The translations under genes and the position numbers were made by a program. Below, piece after piece: positions 63,365 to 64,000 of a DNA stretch of 64,000 bases. Source of the DNA: Caprimulgus europaeus (Eukaryota > Chordata > Aves > Caprimulgiformes > Caprimulgidae). Within the stretch, counting starts at the first letter, position 1, and each line of letters opens with the position of its first letter. A model generated the notes under the pieces. It searched no databases and was not told where the DNA came from. It saw nothing but the letters and a program-made list of their open reading frames with translations. The stretch is taken from the NCBI GenBank assembly GCA_907165065.1, contig OU015527.1, positions 18,613,686-18,677,685 of the forward strand, given 5' to 3'.

Positions 63365-64000
63365 TGTCCTGGTTTTTCTAGGATAGAGTTAATTTTCTTT
63401 TTAGTAATTAGAAGAGCTGCATTTTAGTTTCAGTGTTTCAGTTCAGACTTATGAGAAGAACGTTGATAACAGTGCTGGTGTTATTAGTTACTGCTGGAGC
63501 TCAAGGCCACCGTGTTTGGCTGGGTCACAGCTGCATTAGGACCGGGAAGGAGAAGCGCAGTGAACAGCAAACCCCAGAACTGGCATTTGGATGTGCCAAT
63601 GAAATATTCCAGATCATATCATGTTCATGTCAGTATATTAACCAGGGCTGACCGGAAATTGGGGGTGTTCTCTCAGGGATTGCTCGGGCTCACTCTTCCG
63701 GGGTTTTGGTTTTGGGACTATCTTGGCTCTGGGATCGTGAGCTGGCACGGGCTGGGAAGCGGTCAGCGGGTGGTGAGCACTGTGTATCACTCATTTGTAT
63801 AATTCTGTTATCACTGTTGTTATCATTATCATTTTATTTTAATTAGTAAATAGTTTTTATCTCAACCCGTGAGTATCCTTGCCCTTCTTTCCAATTCTCT
63901 CCCCTACTCCCTGGGGGTGGGGGTGGGGGGGTGTGTGATAGGGCAGGCTGTGTTTGGCTGCAAGGTGCAAGCCAAAAGGGTGAATCCACCCAAACCAACA
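63365..64000 (+). mobile_element. Endogenous-retrovirus LTR (ERVL-like)
   Basis: The segment starts TGTCCTGGTTTTTCTAGGAT and then GAGTTAATTTTCTTTTTAGT, a start I know from a widespread neoavian ERVL-type LTR. It continues with a GTTGATAACA block, a promoter-like part (ATATTCCAGATCATATCATG followed by the TATA-like CAGTATATTAACC at about 63631), a GCGGTCAGCGGGTGGTGAGCA block, TTTTTATCTCAACCCGTGAG and a G-rich stretch. It ends CCAAACCAACA at the window edge, compatible with the CA terminus of an LTR. About 636 bp are visible. Whether this is a solo LTR or the 5' LTR of a provirus lies beyond the window. Family assignment is from memory. Confidence 0.75.
63913..63931 (+). other. G-quadruplex-prone G-tract inside the LTR
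   Basis: Three G-runs of 5, 5 and 7 bases are separated by single T residues, enough for four G3 tracts if the G7 run is split. Such sequence readily forms quadruplexes. Related LTR copies also carry a G-rich stretch here, so it is probably a family trait. Confidence 0.6.

Noticed and set aside
63433-63802. Open frames of 72 and 96 codons on the plus strand
   Set aside because: They lie inside the LTR, which does not code for protein.

Overview
The window looks like a 64-kb piece of a bird nuclear chromosome. The base composition is AT-rich, stop codons are dense in all six frames, and no operon-like or compact gene organisation is present. The only long coding-like homology is the reverse transcriptase of a CR1 LINE, the dominant retrotransposon of birds and other reptiles. 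A long terminal repeat at the right edge resembles, from memory, an ERVL-type LTR common in Neoaves. I infer a neoavian bird; the species cannot be named from this sequence.

I found no convincing protein-coding host gene, tRNA, rRNA, snRNA or CRISPR array. The window is best read as an intergenic gene desert or the inside of one very large intron. Most of it is unique non-coding DNA with low repeat density, roughly 5 to 6 percent recognisable transposon sequence by my reading.

Layout. Positions 1-13600 are unique sequence with one octamer-bearing segment resembling a conserved element (6550-7010), a decayed AT tandem (8258-8444) and a CTCF-like motif (11614-11625). Positions 13600-19100 hold a CR1 relic, two weak exon-like open segments (14687-14840 and 15401-15521), a GT-rich tract and a possible ancient reptile-type repeat. 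Positions 19100-42300 are unique sequence with a perfect short hairpin (20362-20387), an imperfect inverted structure (24526-24620), a segment resembling a conserved element (26570-27250) and a MIR/CORE-type SINE relic (28690-28797). A minus-strand CR1 3' end lies at 42307-42738. Positions 42739-55352 are unique. A plus-strand CR1 copy with much of its reverse transcriptase still readable but frameshifted covers 55353-56588, followed by a GGAT microsatellite. Positions 56839-61719 are unique and contain a 22-bp near-palindrome with a POU octamer next to a homeodomain core (59775-59796). The right end is a transposon cluster: an LTR-like fragment, a minus-strand CR1 that keeps its terminal octamer repeats, then the terminal LTR (63365-64000).

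No genes act together here. Any host function would be regulatory, through the segments that look like conserved enhancers. That is inference and rests on alignment to other birds, which I could not do. I did not find evidence for a new biological system.
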